NCBI RefSeq assembly: GCF_000278235.1
Contig: NZ_JH725038.1
Span: 142,299 to 206,298, forward strand
Source of the DNA: Bartonella vinsonii subsp. arupensis OK-94-513
GTDB taxonomy: Bacteria > Pseudomonadota > Alphaproteobacteria > Rhizobiales > Rhizobiaceae
Reading direction: 5' to 3'
DNA length: 64,000 bases
Each line of letters opens with the position of its first letter. Position 1 is the first letter of the stretch. The notes under the pieces are model-generated. The model ran no database searches. It was given only the letters and a program-made list of their open reading frames with translations, and was not told the DNA's origin. This document shows positions 31,187 to 41,378 of this stretch, one piece after another. Position numbers and translations under genes: made by a program.

Positions 31187-32293
31187 ATGGCGTATGATGA
31201 GAACAAAATTGTTTCTGCACTTCAAGCTTTTGAACGCGGTGAAATTGTTGTGGTTACCGATGATGATGACCGTGAAAATGAAGGTGATTTAATTGTTGCT
31301 GCTGTCCATTGTACAGAAGAAAAGATGGCATTTATCATTCGTCATACAACGGGTATTATTTGTGCCCCTCTACCCAAAGAAGAAGCCCAACGGTTTAATC
31401 TTGTTCCTATGGTGCCAGATAATAATTCAGCGCATCGTACCCAGTTTACTGTTACTGTCGATTTTAAACATGGGATAACAACGGGGATTTCAGCGCATGA
31501 CCGTACATTAGCGGTGCGTAATCTTGCAAATTCAAATGCCGGTCCGAACGATTTTGTCCGTCCAGGACATATTTTTCCTTTGATTGCACATGAAGGAGGA
31601 GTTCTCATGCGTTCAGGACACACCGAGGCAGCTGTTGATTTATGTAAATTGGTTGGTTTGCCGCCAGTTGGTGTTATCGGTGAGTTGGTCAATGATGATG
31701 GGAGCGTTAAACATGGAGATGAGATTACAAAATTTGCACAAGATAATCGTTTGCATATCATAACGGTTGCAGATTTAATTGCTTATCGCCAGCGTAAAGA
31801 AATGTTGATCAGGCATGTTGGAGAAATGCATATTGAGACATCGGTAGGTCCCGCTGTTGTTCAAAGTTATCAACTTCCTTGGGAAACAGTTCAGCATGTT
31901 GCAATTGTTTTTGGTGAAATCCGTGACGGTGTAGATATTCCTGTGCGGTTGCACCGTGAAAACGTTATAAATGATGTTTTTTGTCAATCTTCAGAGATTA
32001 TGGCTATCATACAACGCATGATGGAACGAGAAAAGCGTGGAGTGTTTGTTTATTTGCGTGAAGGATCTGTTGGTGTACAATCAGCTATTGGCATTCAGGA
32101 GATGGTTAAAGAAGGTTCAGAAAACCACATGCAGGCAATTAAACGTGAAGAAGAATGGCGCCAAATTGGTTTAGGATCACAAATTTTAAAACATTTGGGA
32201 ATTCGTTCTGTTATTGTATATGCTTCTAGAGAGCGCCATTATGTAGGTTTAGAAGGTTTTGGAATTCGTATATCCAGAACAGACATCTTGTGA
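31187..32293 (+). CDS. ribB: 3,4-dihydroxy-2-butanone 4-phosphate synthase with degenerate GTP cyclohydrolase II-like domain
   Basis: A 368-residue RibBA-shaped protein. The N-terminal RibB domain (about 1-205) is intact: [10 protein letters not shown] at 25-34 and [11 protein letters not shown] at 142-152 supply the metal ligands and catalytic acids. The C-terminal half (about 206-368) aligns with GTP cyclohydrolase II, but the three zinc cysteines are replaced (Asn259, Glu270 and Met272 by position) and the H-R-Q-E-G-R-N-I-G-L segment reads [10 protein letters not shown]. It is therefore probably RibB only, and GTP cyclohydrolase II must be encoded elsewhere. Transcribed after aroC, with xseB following closely. 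Confidence 0.92.
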   Translation: MAYDENKIVSALQAFERGEIVVVTDDDDRENEGDLIVAAVHCTEEKMAFIIRHTTGIICAPLPKEEAQRFNLVPMVPDNNSAHRTQFTVTVDFKHGITTGISAHDRTLAVRNLANSNAGPNDFVRPGHIFPLIAHEGGVLMRSGHTEAAVDLCKLVGLPPVGVIGELVNDDGSVKHGDEITKFAQDNRLHIITVADLIAYRQRKEMLIRHVGEMHIETSVGPAVVQSYQLPWETVQHVAIVFGEIRDGVDIPVRLHRENVINDVFCQSSEIMAIIQRMMEREKRGVFVYLREGSVGVQSAIGIQEMVKEGSENHMQAIKREEEWRQIGLGSQILKHLGIRSVIVYASRERHYVGLEGFGIRISRTDIL

Positions 32294-32300
32294 GGATCGC

Positions 32301-32555
32301 ATGAAACAAGAGATAAACAAGGGGGATATTACGGCTTTAAGTTTTGAGGAAGCGCTTAAGCAACTTGAAGTGATTGTCGAGAATTTGGAACGCGGAGATA
32401 TTCCTTTAGAACAATCAATTGATATTTATGAACGTGGTGAATCTCTTAAAAAACACTGCGAGAAACTTTTGAAAGTCGCTGAAGCTAAAGTTGAGAAAAT
32501 TCAGCTTTCAGAGGGAGGATCTCCAGAAGGAGTAGAGCTTCTTGATTCTGAATAA
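32301..32555 (+). CDS. xseB: Exodeoxyribonuclease VII small subunit
   Basis: An 84-residue helical protein. [10 protein letters not shown] and [13 protein letters not shown] are the family signatures. Several small subunits assemble with XseA to form the single-strand exonuclease. The ATG at 32301 follows GAGGA; a longer frame inside ribB starts at TTG 14 codons earlier. The gap to ribB is seven bases. xseA is not in the window. Confidence 0.93.
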   Translation: MKQEINKGDITALSFEEALKQLEVIVENLERGDIPLEQSIDIYERGESLKKHCEKLLKVAEAKVEKIQLSEGGSPEGVELLDSE

Positions 32556-32789
32556 TATTAAGTAATTTTGGGATATTTATTGCAAGAGAGGAAAGCAGTG
32601 TCTTATTTAAAAGGAACGAATTTTATCAGTTTCTTTTTTATGAAATAAGCTAAAAGTAGGAAAAACCATAAATCATCACCAGTAGAGAACATTTTTCAGT
32701 AACAATATGCAAAATTATATATAGAAGAGGGGAGGAAGTCTATTCTTACTATTTTGCTTTCTTGATGCGATAATATTAAGGAGTTTTTT

Positions 32790-34712
32790 TTGTCTCAGGT
32801 CTTAACGCCATTGCTTGATCGTATTTGTGTACCGCATGATTTGCGGTCATTGCCTGAGTCTGATTTGGTAAAATTAGCCGATGAGTTGCGGACGGAAACA
32901 ATTGATGCAGTTTCCGTAACGGGTGGTCATCTTGGTGCAGGACTTGGTGTTATTGAGCTCACGGTTGCATTGCATTATGTTTTTAATACACCTGAGGATA
33001 GGATTATTTGGGATGTTGGTCATCAAGCTTATCCGCATAAAATTTTAACAGGGCGTAGAGATAGAATTCGCACATTACGTCAAGAGGGGGGATTATCAGG
33101 TTTTACGAAGCGTTCAGAAAGTGTGTATGATCCATTTGGCGCAGGTCATTCTTCTACTTCTATTTCAGCTGGACTTGGTATGGCGGTGGCTAGTGCTTTA
33201 AAAGCAGAGGAAAAGCGGAATATCATTGCTGTGATTGGTGATGGTGCTATGTCTGCTGGTATGGCTTATGAAGCGATGAATAATGCGGGTGCTTTGAATG
33301 CACGTTTGATTGTTGTTCTTAATGATAATGATATGTCTATTGCACCACCTACAGGTGCTATGAGTGCTCATCTTGCACGATTGGTTTCTCGTCCTGCTTA
33401 CCGTAGTTTGCGTGAACGGATCAAGGTACTAGGCGAAAAATTGCCCAAGTTCTTTTTAGATAAAGCACGTCTTTCAGAAGAATTTGCACGTGGTTTTTTG
33501 GTTGGAGGAACTTTATTTGAAGAGCTTGGTTTTTATTATGTTGGTCCAATAGATGGACACAATTTAAAGCATTTATTACCTGTTTTGAAAAATGTTCGTG
33601 AATATCCTCATGGGCCTGTTTTGGTACATGTGGTTACGCATAAAGGAAAGGGATATGCACCTGCAGAAGCGTCATCTGATAAATATCACGGTGTTAATCG
33701 TTTTAATATTATAACAGGTCAACAGGTTAAAGCGCAAAGCAGTGTTCTCCCCTATACTAAGGTATTTTCTAAGGCTTTAATAGAAGAAGCTAGTCATGAT
33801 GACAAGATTGTGGGTATAACAGCAGCAATGCCCACGGGGACAGGACTTGATGCTTTTGCTAAAAAATTTCCTGAAAGAATGTTTGATGTCGGCATTGCTG
33901 AGCAGCATGCGGTCACTTTTGCTGCTGGCATTGCTTGTGAAGGGTATAAGCCTTTTGTTGCAATTTATTCTACTTTTTTACAGCGTGCTTATGATCAGAT
34001 TATTCATGATGTATCAATTCAAAAATTACCTGTGCGTTTTGCGATTGATCGAGCAGGCTTTGTGGGGGCAGATGGTGCGACGCACGCTGGTAGTTTTGAT
34101 ATTGTTTTTTTGACCACTCTTCCTGAATTTGTTGTTATGGCGCCGTCTGATGAAGTCGAGCTGATGCATATGGTGCGTACTGCTGCAGCTTATGATCAGG
34201 GTCCACTTTCTTTTCGTTATCCGCGTGGTGAAGGTGTTGGCATGGATTTACCGCAGCGCGGTGAGTTATTAGAGATTGGAAAAGGGCGTGTTCTGTGTGA
34301 AGGTAACAGGATAGCTTTAGTGTGTTTTGGAACACGGATGTCAGAAGTATTAGTAGCTGCTGAGGAGTTGCTTGCGGAAGGATTATCTACGACGGTTGCA
34401 GATGCACGGTTTGCAAAGCCTTTGGATAAGGATTTGATGCGTCGTTTAGCACGTGAGCATGAAGTATTAGTGACAATTGAAGAGGGTGCAATAGGTGGAT
34501 TTGGAGCGCACTTATTACAATTTTTGGCGCAAGAAGGGCTTTTAGATCATGGTTTGAAAGTTCGCACATTAAAACTTCCTGATGAATATTTAAGCCATGG
34601 TTCACCAGAGAAAGTTCTTTCTCGTGTAGGACTTGATGCTGTTGGTATTATCAACACGGTTTTTACTGCTTTAGGACGCAAGATTCGAACAGTGCAGAAA
34701 TTTCGAGTATGA
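32790..34712 (+). CDS. dxs: 1-deoxy-D-xylulose-5-phosphate synthase
   Basis: A 640-residue thiamine-diphosphate enzyme that condenses pyruvate and glyceraldehyde 3-phosphate, the first step of the MEP pathway. The ThDP motif G-D-G-A-M-S-A-G starts at 150 and ends in N-N; the catalytic D-x-G-x-A-E-Q-H-A segment (D-V-G-I-A-E-Q-H-A) is present near 366-374. The transketolase C-terminal domain is complete. The start is TTG at 32790, six bases after AAGGAG. tlyA begins one base after the stop. Confidence 0.97.
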   Translation: MSQVLTPLLDRICVPHDLRSLPESDLVKLADELRTETIDAVSVTGGHLGAGLGVIELTVALHYVFNTPEDRIIWDVGHQAYPHKILTGRRDRIRTLRQEGGLSGFTKRSESVYDPFGAGHSSTSISAGLGMAVASALKAEEKRNIIAVIGDGAMSAGMAYEAMNNAGALNARLIVVLNDNDMSIAPPTGAMSAHLARLVSRPAYRSLRERIKVLGEKLPKFFLDKARLSEEFARGFLVGGTLFEELGFYYVGPIDGHNLKHLLPVLKNVREYPHGPVLVHVVTHKGKGYAPAEASSDKYHGVNRFNIITGQQVKAQSSVLPYTKVFSKALIEEASHDDKIVGITAAMPTGTGLDAFAKKFPERMFDVGIAEQHAVTFAAGIACEGYKPFVAIYSTFLQRAYDQIIHDVSIQKLPVRFAIDRAGFVGADGATHAGSFDIVFLTTLPEFVVMAPSDEVELMHMVRTAAAYDQGPLSFRYPRGEGVGMDLPQRGELLEIGKGRVLCEGNRIALVCFGTRMSEVLVAAEELLAEGLSTTVADARFAKPLDKDLMRRLAREHEVLVTIEEGAIGGFGAHLLQFLAQEGLLDHGLKVRTLKLPDEYLSHGSPEKVLSRVGLDAVGIINTVFTALGRKIRTVQKFRV

Positions 34713-34713
34713 G

Positions 34714-35460
34714 ATGGCTGTTAGGAAAAGACTTGATGTTCTTTTAGTTGAAAAAAACTTTTTTACGACACGCTCACGAGCGCGTGATGCTATTATGCGC
34801 CAAACTGTTAAGGTTGATGGTAAAGCAGTTTTTAAAGCTGGGCAAATCATTCCTGATGATGCAGAAATTGTCGTTTGTGATCCAGCACAGAATTATGTTT
34901 CACGTGCAGCGTTAAAATTGATTTGTGCACTTGATGCTTTTCCAATTATAACAGACCAAGTGACTGCCATTGATATTGGTGCATCAACAGGCGGTTTTAC
35001 ACAAGTTCTCTTAGAACGTGGAGCAGCTCATGTTATTGCGGTTGATGTTGGTCATCATCAATTGGATGTGCGTTTATTGAGCAACAGTGCGATAACCTTA
35101 TTAGAAGGTTTAAATGTTAGAGATTTGAAACAAGAACATTTAGGAGGACGCGAAATTGATCTCATCGTTTCAGACGTCAGCTTTATTTCTCTTAAACTTG
35201 CATTACCTCCTGTTTTGTCTTTAGCCAAAAAGGGAGCTCAAGCCATTTTATTAGTAAAGCCTCAATTTGAAGTTGGTCGACAAGCTCTTGGCAAGGGGGG
35301 AGTATTAAAAGATCCATTAATGGCGAAGGAAAGTGCTGAAAGACTTTTTAATTGGTTAAACACACAAAGAGGGTGGATTGCAAAAGGTTTGCTTCCTTCA
35401 CCTATTGCAGGTGGTGATGGTAATTTAGAATATTTGTTATTTGGAGAAAAAAAAAAGTGA
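34714..35460 (+). CDS. tlyA: TlyA-family rRNA 2'-O-methyltransferase / hemolysin-like protein
   Basis: A 248-residue protein with an N-terminal S4 RNA-binding domain (about 4-65) and an FtsJ-like methyltransferase domain. The SAM motif D-I-G-A-S-T-G-G-F-T-Q is near 89-99, followed by V-D-V-G-H-H-Q-L and D-V-S-F-I-S. Mycobacterial TlyA methylates 16S and 23S rRNA; the old 'hemolysin' name rests on indirect evidence. The gene sits between dxs and an RNA methyltransferase with which it overlaps by four bases. Confidence 0.93.
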   Translation: MAVRKRLDVLLVEKNFFTTRSRARDAIMRQTVKVDGKAVFKAGQIIPDDAEIVVCDPAQNYVSRAALKLICALDAFPIITDQVTAIDIGASTGGFTQVLLERGAAHVIAVDVGHHQLDVRLLSNSAITLLEGLNVRDLKQEHLGGREIDLIVSDVSFISLKLALPPVLSLAKKGAQAILLVKPQFEVGRQALGKGGVLKDPLMAKESAERLFNWLNTQRGWIAKGLLPSPIAGGDGNLEYLLFGEKKK

Positions 35461-36710
35461 ATGACAATGTCATAATCGACTATATGGGGATGAATGGTCA
35501 TGGTGTTGTCAAAACATTACATGGTTTGGTTTATGTTCCTTTTACTTTACCAGGAGAGCGTGTTGAAATCACCATTCATGGAAAATATGCTACTCTCAGA
35601 GCATTAAAGGAAAAATCATCAGAACGCATTGATGCTCTTTGCCAGCATTTTGGAGAATGTGGGGGGTGTGCACTTCAGCATTGGCATCCTGATGTTTATC
35701 GCGAATGGAAACGACAATTGGTTGTTGATGCGCTTAAAGAGTATGGGATTGATGTTGCCGTTTCTCCTTTAATCGAATGTAAGCCCCATAGCCGACGGAG
35801 AATGACTTTAACAGCATTTATGACTCCACAAGGTCAGAGAGTTGGTTTTAATCGTTACCTCTCTCATGAGATTGTAGCTCTTGAGGAATGTCCAGTAAGC
35901 CGACCAGAGCTTATATCTAAGCTAAATGATATCAGGATTCTTTGTGCTTGTTTAAGCAATTATGCTAAACGGTTTCATATCACGATCACACTTGTTGAAA
36001 ATGGTTTTGATGTTGCTTTAAGTGGTTGTGCTATACACAATGAGTCAATTCGTCAGAAAATGGTACGTATAGCTCTTTTGTGTGGAATTACGCGTCTGTC
36101 AGTTGAAGGGGAAGTTCTAGTTGAACAAGAAAAACCATTGATTTATTTCGGAGATGTCTGTGTTGAATTTCCGGCTGGTGGATTTCTCCAAGCGACTTTT
36201 GAAGCAGAAAATATGATGGGCAATATTATTTTGTCCCATTTAAAAAAAGCAAAAAATGCTCTTGATTTATTTTCTGGGGTAGGAACATTTACATTCCGCA
36301 TGGCGAGAAAGATGAATGTCCATGCAGTGGAAAATGATGAGCGAGCGTTAGCAAATTTAGATTCTGCTGCACGTTTTGCAACGGGATTAAAAACAGTAAC
36401 TTGTGAGAAACGCGACCTTTTCCGTCGTCCACTTTCTGTGAAGGAACTTGAATGTTTTGAGTGTGTTGTTTTTGATCCTCCACGTGCTGGTGCAGAACAA
36501 CAAGTACGTGAATTGGCAAAAACAACAATACCTCGTGTCGTGGCGATTTCATGCAATCCTATTACATTTGCGCGTGATTTATCTCTTCTTGTAGCAGGTG
36601 GTTATACAGTAGAAAAAATCATACCAATTGACCAATTTTTATGGTCACCCCATGTTGAAATTGTTGCACTTTTGAGCAAACGCAAAGCAAAGGCAAGCTG
36701 GAAACTTTAG
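35457..36710 (+). CDS. RNA m5U methyltransferase, RlmD/TrmA family
   Basis: A 417-residue SAM-dependent enzyme that makes 5-methyluridine in rRNA or tRNA. An Fe-S cluster site is formed by Cys62, Cys68 and Cys71 (C-x5-C-x2-C), with a fourth cysteine in L-E-E-C-P-V near 146. The methyltransferase domain has D-L-F-S-G-V-G-T-F and the catalytic S-C-N-P near 365. The start is GTG, overlapping the tlyA stop by four bases. Whether the target is 23S rRNA (as RlmC/RlmD) or tRNA (as TrmA) cannot be told. Confidence 0.92.
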   Translation: MNDNVIIDYMGMNGHGVVKTLHGLVYVPFTLPGERVEITIHGKYATLRALKEKSSERIDALCQHFGECGGCALQHWHPDVYREWKRQLVVDALKEYGIDVAVSPLIECKPHSRRRMTLTAFMTPQGQRVGFNRYLSHEIVALEECPVSRPELISKLNDIRILCACLSNYAKRFHITITLVENGFDVALSGCAIHNESIRQKMVRIALLCGITRLSVEGEVLVEQEKPLIYFGDVCVEFPAGGFLQATFEAENMMGNIILSHLKKAKNALDLFSGVGTFTFRMARKMNVHAVENDERALANLDSAARFATGLKTVTCEKRDLFRRPLSVKELECFECVVFDPPRAGAEQQVRELAKTTIPRVVAISCNPITFARDLSLLVAGGYTVEKIIPIDQFLWSPHVEIVALLSKRKAKASWKL

Positions 36711-36711
36711 C

Positions 36712-36749
36712 CTCAATTGAAGAGTCTTTTGAATCTTATTGAGATTTTT
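36712..36749 (+). terminator. Terminator between convergent RNA methyltransferase and tldD genes
   Basis: CTCAAT (36712-36717) pairs with ATTGAG (36738-36743), and AAGA/TCTT can extend the stem inside. ATTTTTAT follows. It begins directly after the stop codon and closes the dxs-tlyA-methyltransferase unit. Confidence 0.45.
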
Positions 36750-36772
36750 ATAATGAGTTGATTGAGTATATT

Positions 36773-38191
36773 TTACGAAACTGCTGTTCCACCAATTGTC
36801 ATATTATTAATTCGCAGATGAGGTTGCCCGACGCCAACAGGAACATTTTGTCCAGCTTTCCCGCACATACCGATACCATTATCAAGTTTGCTATCATTGC
36901 CAATCATTGTAATATGTTTCATGGCGTCTGGTCCGTTTCCGATAAGGGTTGCACCTTTAATAGGTGCTGTAATTTTGCCATTTTCTACTCTGTAAGCTTC
37001 AGTACATTCAAAGACGAATTTTCCAGAAGTGATATCAACTTGCCCTCCACCAAATGAAACAGCATAAATACCATTTTTTAATGAGGATAGAATTTCTTCA
37101 GGTGTTTTATCGCCTCCTAGCATGATCGTATTGGTCATCCGCGGTATTGGTGCATGTGCATAGGATTCACGCCGTCCATTTCCGGTTGGATTAACACCCA
37201 TAAGACGGGCATTTAGCCTATCTTGCATGAAACCAATAAGTTTTCCATCTTCAATAAGAACGTTATATCCTGATGGGGTTCCTTCATCATCGACAGTGAG
37301 TGAGCCACGGCACTGAGGAATTGTACCATCATCAACAACTGTAACACCTTTTGCAGCAACTTGTTGGCCCAAAAGTCCAGCAAAGGCAGAGGTTTTTTTG
37401 CGGTTAAAGTCACCTTCCAAACCATGGCCTACAGCTTCATGGAGCATAACACCGGGCCATCCATTGGCTAAGACGACATCAAACGTTCCAGCTGGCGCTG
37501 CTTCTGCGTCTAAGTTTATGAGAGCCATACGCAAAGCTTCATCAGCAGCCTTTTTCCAGTTTTCTTCATGTATAAACTGGCTAAATGCTTGTCGCCCACC
37601 ACATCCATAGAAGCCATTTTCACGCCGATTACCCTCAGCAGCAACTACAGATATAGACAGTCGTACAAGAGGACGAACATCACGAATCAAATGACCATCT
37701 GCGCGTAAAATTTCAACATGCTGGAGAGAACCGGAAAGAGAAACAGTCACTTGGTGCAACTTATCATTTTTTGCACGTAAATAGGCATCAATTGTTTGCA
37801 AAAGCGTACTTTTGTCTTCAAATGATGGTGCGTCAAGAGGATTATGGGGTTGATAGAGTCTTTTGTTTGTCTGTTGAGGTGCTACACTATAAGGTCCTGT
37901 GTGATTATTATAGGTAACAGCTTTAGCTGCTTCACTGGCACGTTTGAGTGCAGCAGCTGTTAATTCACTAGAATGCGCATATCCAGTAGCTTCTCCAGCA
38001 ACCACGCGCAGACCAAATCCCATATCTTGATGAAATGAGCCATTTTTAAGCTGTCCATTATCAAATAAAAGTGTTTCACTTTCTGTATACTCAAGGTAAA
38101 GTTCTCCATCATCAGCATGATGAAGTGTTTCTTGTACAAGTGATTGCACTTTAGATGAAGCAATATCAAAATGGTCAATCAGTGATTTCAT
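36773..38191 (-). CDS. tldD: Metalloprotease TldD
   Basis: A 472-residue subunit of the TldD/TldE zinc protease, which in E. coli degrades unfolded peptides and takes part in microcin B17 maturation. The metal-binding motif H-E-A-V-G-H lies at 251-256 with Glu259 after it. A C-terminal G-M-C-G-K-A-G-Q segment supplies the conserved cysteine region. Full length. The partner TldE (PmbA) is not in the window. It lies upstream of the ialB-like gene in reverse orientation relative to ctaB, as in rhizobia. Confidence 0.95.
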   Translation of the reverse strand: MKSLIDHFDIASSKVQSLVQETLHHADDGELYLEYTESETLLFDNGQLKNGSFHQDMGFGLRVVAGEATGYAHSSELTAAALKRASEAAKAVTYNNHTGPYSVAPQQTNKRLYQPHNPLDAPSFEDKSTLLQTIDAYLRAKNDKLHQVTVSLSGSLQHVEILRADGHLIRDVRPLVRLSISVVAAEGNRRENGFYGCGGRQAFSQFIHEENWKKAADEALRMALINLDAEAAPAGTFDVVLANGWPGVMLHEAVGHGLEGDFNRKKTSAFAGLLGQQVAAKGVTVVDDGTIPQCRGSLTVDDEGTPSGYNVLIEDGKLIGFMQDRLNARLMGVNPTGNGRRESYAHAPIPRMTNTIMLGGDKTPEEILSSLKNGIYAVSFGGGQVDITSGKFVFECTEAYRVENGKITAPIKGATLIGNGPDAMKHITMIGNDSKLDNGIGMCGKAGQNVPVGVGQPHLRINNMTIGGTAVS

Positions 38192-38298
38192 AGTGGTTAT
38201 ATCCTATTTTCATAGAGGATTGGAAAACTTCTAGTTATCTTTTTTAGAAGCTGTAGAGCGCGTTATGAGGTTTTAATTATTCAATATGCATAAATTTG

Positions 38299-38856
38299 TT
38301 AAGTTGGTAGAGTTGCATAAGCATCGCTAAGCCCTTTGAGATCAATGGCTCCTCCAATTGCTTGCTCAGGAGTTGTAAAAATAAAATAGGTTGCTATTTT
38401 ACCTTTAAAAAAGAGCTGTAATATGTCTTTTTTAAGGACAGCTTCAGCAACACAATTATCACCAAGGCATCGGCGATATTCTACTCTTCCCATATTTTTA
38501 TCGTCAATTTTGAGACCAACACCAGGACGTAACTCTACACGGATCGGAACAAACACACGCATCAAAGCTCCTTGATCTTTAGGGAGTTTATAAAATGTAA
38601 CACGAAGAGTAATGTCATGACGATTTTGTGTGTGTACATTTTGGACAACTTCACATTGCATATTAGGTGTACCTGGTGGGAGAGAACAAACTTTTGTCCA
38701 TGCACCGTAGGTTTGTGGGGCAGGAACACTTTGTACGCGAGATGTTTGTGCAAATGCAAGATGAGCAGAGATATTACAGAGTGCACAAAGAATAACACCA
38801 ACAAAGAAAGTTTTTTTTAGCAATTTATAAAGTACCACAGAAAACCCTAACCGCAT
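38299..38856 (-). CDS. Invasion-associated locus B (IalB) family protein
   Basis: A secreted protein of 185 residues from the ATG at 38856. A signal peptide ends at about A-F-A|Q-T (residue 36). The mature domain has the IalB features: W-T-K-V-C near the start, then Q-C-E-V-V-Q, and a second cysteine pair in R-R-C-L-G-D-N-C-V-A. The family was named for a Bartonella invasion locus, but it is widespread in Alphaproteobacteria, and this paralog lies beside tldD as in rhizobia, so a direct virulence role should not be assumed. No clear ribosome binding site precedes the start. Confidence 0.88.
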   Translation of the reverse strand: MRLGFSVVLYKLLKKTFFVGVILCALCNISAHLAFAQTSRVQSVPAPQTYGAWTKVCSLPPGTPNMQCEVVQNVHTQNRHDITLRVTFYKLPKDQGALMRVFVPIRVELRPGVGLKIDDKNMGRVEYRRCLGDNCVAEAVLKKDILQLFFKGKIATYFIFTTPEQAIGGAIDLKGLSDAYATLPT

Positions 38857-39196
38857 TAGCACTACAATATACTATATAGCTCTGTATAAAAAATGAACTC
38901 TCTAACCAAAGTTATAACACAAAACTATTATCTCCCCAAATATATTAATCCATATGCACAAGATAAAATATGTCATAGAAAACAAGGCTTTTAGCGTTGC
39001 GTTATGATGCCTAGTATGATGTATAAAGTATGCTTGTTGTTTAAGAAATAATGTATGTTGAAAAAATGTATTTTTGTTGCAAAAATCTTCATCTGTTTTT
39101 GAAAGATATATGTTTTCAAAAACACTGTGCTCCTCATTGGTCATTCCCATATGCTAAGCAGTATTTGTTTATGGATGACAGAAATAGAAAAGGTCT
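38857..39196. other. Spacer where coxB-coxA would be expected
   Basis: About 340 bases of A+T-rich DNA between the ialB-like gene and ctaB. In related free-living rhizobiales this is where the aa3 oxidase genes coxB and coxA sit. I see no recognisable remnant of either, nor any other gene. Confidence 0.4.
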
Positions 39197-40141
39197 TTGA
39201 GTGGAATGTTTGTTTCAGAAGAATTATCAGCAGCAAGTGATAAATCAATTCCGCCAAAATCTGGTATTGGTGATTATATCACGCTTTTAAAACCACGGGT
39301 TATGTCACTCGTTGTATTTACAGCTTTAGTTGGACTTGTGGTGTCACCAGTTTCTATTAATCCATTTTATGGTTTTTTAGCAATTTTGTGTATTGCACTA
39401 GGGGGTGGTGGTGCAGGAGCACTTAATATGTGGTATGATGCTGATATTGATGCAGTGATGGAACGTACCAAAAATCGTCCTATTCCCACTGGTAAAATCA
39501 GCTCACAGAAGGCGTTTATTTTTGGTATGGTTCTTTCTGTGCTTTCCGTGTTTATTATGGGGAGCTTCATTAATTGGTTTGCAGCATTTTTTCTTGCTTT
39601 TACAATTTTCTTTTATGTCGTTATCTATACAATTTGGCTAAAGCGTATAACGCCACAAAATATTGTTATTGGCGGTGCATCTGGAGCTTTCCCACCAATG
39701 ATTGGATGGGCTGTAACAACGGGTACAGTGAGTATTGAGAGTTTTTTATTATTTTTAATCATTTTTATGTGGACACCACCACATTTTTGGTCTCTTTCTT
39801 TATTTTCATCTCTCGATTATGATGCGGCGGGCATTCCTATGATGCCTAATGTACGAGGCGAACATTCAACAAAAAAACAGATCTTGTTTTATACTGTTCT
39901 TATGGCCATATGCGCTGCTGGGCCCTACATTATCGGTCTTGCAGGAATCTTTTATGGTATTTTTTCATTAATTTTAAGCGTTATTTTTATTTATTTTGCT
40001 TATCGTTTGTGGAAAGCTGATACACATGATGCAACTCTTTTAATGGCAAAAAAAACATTTTTCTTTTCGTTATTTTATTTGGCAGCTCTCTTTGGCACTC
40101 TTTTAATTGAAACTTTGATATTCTATCATCTTCTAGCATAG
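39197..40141 (+). CDS. ctaB: Protoheme IX farnesyltransferase (heme O synthase)
   Basis: A 314-residue UbiA-family membrane enzyme that converts heme B to heme O. The prenyl-diphosphate motif N-M-W-Y-D-A-D-I-D is near 78-86, followed by R-T-K-N-R-P-I-P; the second acidic region lies near S-L-D-Y-D-A-A-G. Eight or nine helices are visible. The start is probably TTG at 39197 after AAAAGG; an ATG three codons later is an alternative. In rhizobiales ctaB is embedded in the cox cluster, but here no oxidase gene flanks it. Its product would be required by a bo3- or aa3-type oxidase elsewhere. Confidence 0.94.
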   Translation: MSGMFVSEELSAASDKSIPPKSGIGDYITLLKPRVMSLVVFTALVGLVVSPVSINPFYGFLAILCIALGGGGAGALNMWYDADIDAVMERTKNRPIPTGKISSQKAFIFGMVLSVLSVFIMGSFINWFAAFFLAFTIFFYVVIYTIWLKRITPQNIVIGGASGAFPPMIGWAVTTGTVSIESFLLFLIIFMWTPPHFWSLSLFSSLDYDAAGIPMMPNVRGEHSTKKQILFYTVLMAICAAGPYIIGLAGIFYGIFSLILSVIFIYFAYRLWKADTHDATLLMAKKTFFFSLFYLAALFGTLLIETLIFYHLLA

Positions 40142-40328
40142 AAAAATGAAAGAGCGAGCTTTAAAAACAGCTTTGTCTGCAGAAAAATACGATAAGAAAC
40201 TGCCATATATTAAGTGTTTTTACGGAAAAGGTAGTATTTTTCAGTGTTTTTCTTTACACCACTTGTGTCATGCATAACAAGAGTTCGTTTAAAATTGTGA
40301 TAAAAGTTATAGATATTAAGGATGGTTT

Positions 40329-41378
40329 ATGTCTCTACGTCCTCCTTTAACAATGCGTCTTTGTGGTCCACGTGGATTTTGTGCAGGAGTTGATCGTGCT
40401 ATTCAGATTGTTCTTCTTGCATTAAAAAAATATGGTGCTCCAGTATATGTTCGTCATGAAATTGTACACAACCGCTATGTCGTTGAAGGATTGGAACAAC
40501 GTGGGGCTGTGTTTGTTGAAGAACTTGATGAGATTCCAGAAAAACACCACAACCAACCTGTTGTATTTTCTGCTCACGGTGTGCCAAAGTCTGTACCAGA
40601 AGAAGCACGTCGCTATAATTTGTTTTATCTAGATGCAACATGTCCGTTAGTTTCTAAAGTTCATAAACAAGCGATACGGCATAAACGGCATGGACGTCAT
40701 GTTATATTAATTGGTCACTCTGGCCATCCTGAGGTAATAGGAACAATGGGGCAGCTTGAAAAAGGAGATGTGACATTAATTGAAACGATTGAGGATGCTT
40801 TACATTATCAACCTCATGATCCGGATAAATTAGGGTTCGTGACGCAAACAACACTTTCTGTTGAAGATACAGCAGAGATTCTTAATGTGTTACAACGACG
40901 TTTTCCTACATTAGAAGCTCCGGCTGCTGAATCAATTTGTTATGCCACTACAAATCGACAAGATGCTGTTAAGGCAGCGGCATTAGGGAGCGATTTATTT
41001 TTAATTGTTGGAGCACCGAATTCTTCTAATTCACGACGGTTGGTAGAAGTTGCTGAAAGGTCTGGTGCGCAGCGAGCTGTCTTAGTTCAGAGGGTTGATG
41101 AAATTGATTTTGATCATCTGGGTGCTCTTTCTGTTGTAAGTCTTTCAGCAGGAGCTTCTGCTCCTGAAATTATTATTGAAGAAATTATTTCAGCTTTTCG
41201 GGAACGTTATGATGTTACAATAGAATTGGTTGAAACAGTGGTGGAAACGGAAACATTTTTGGTAAGTCGCGAGTTACGTGATGTCATTTTAACTCCTCAA
41301 GATACGGCTTTTGTCAATGGTCGAGCTGAGATGCTGAAAAATGACAATCAGGATATGCCTTTAACGAAAGCAAAATAA
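40329..41378 (+). CDS. ispH: 4-hydroxy-3-methylbut-2-enyl diphosphate reductase
   Basis: A 349-residue Fe-S enzyme for the last MEP step, giving IPP and DMAPP. The three cluster cysteines are Cys12, Cys105 and Cys204, at the usual spacing. The catalytic segment S-A-H-G-V-P is present near 81-86. AAGGATGG precedes the ATG. The stop overlaps the thrB start by one base, so ispH, thrB and rnhA form one unit. Confidence 0.97.
   Translation: MSLRPPLTMRLCGPRGFCAGVDRAIQIVLLALKKYGAPVYVRHEIVHNRYVVEGLEQRGAVFVEELDEIPEKHHNQPVVFSAHGVPKSVPEEARRYNLFYLDATCPLVSKVHKQAIRHKRHGRHVILIGHSGHPEVIGTMGQLEKGDVTLIETIEDALHYQPHDPDKLGFVTQTTLSVEDTAEILNVLQRRFPTLEAPAAESICYATTNRQDAVKAAALGSDLFLIVGAPNSSNSRRLVEVAERSGAQRAVLVQRVDEIDFDHLGALSVVSLSAGASAPEIIIEEIISAFRERYDVTIELVETVVETETFLVSRELRDVILTPQDTAFVNGRAEMLKNDNQDMPLTKAK

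Noticed and set aside
38299-38856. Calling the IalB-family gene the invasion gene ialB itself
   Set aside because: The classical ialB lies next to ialA; this copy lies beside tldD as in non-invasive rhizobia, so only the family name is used.
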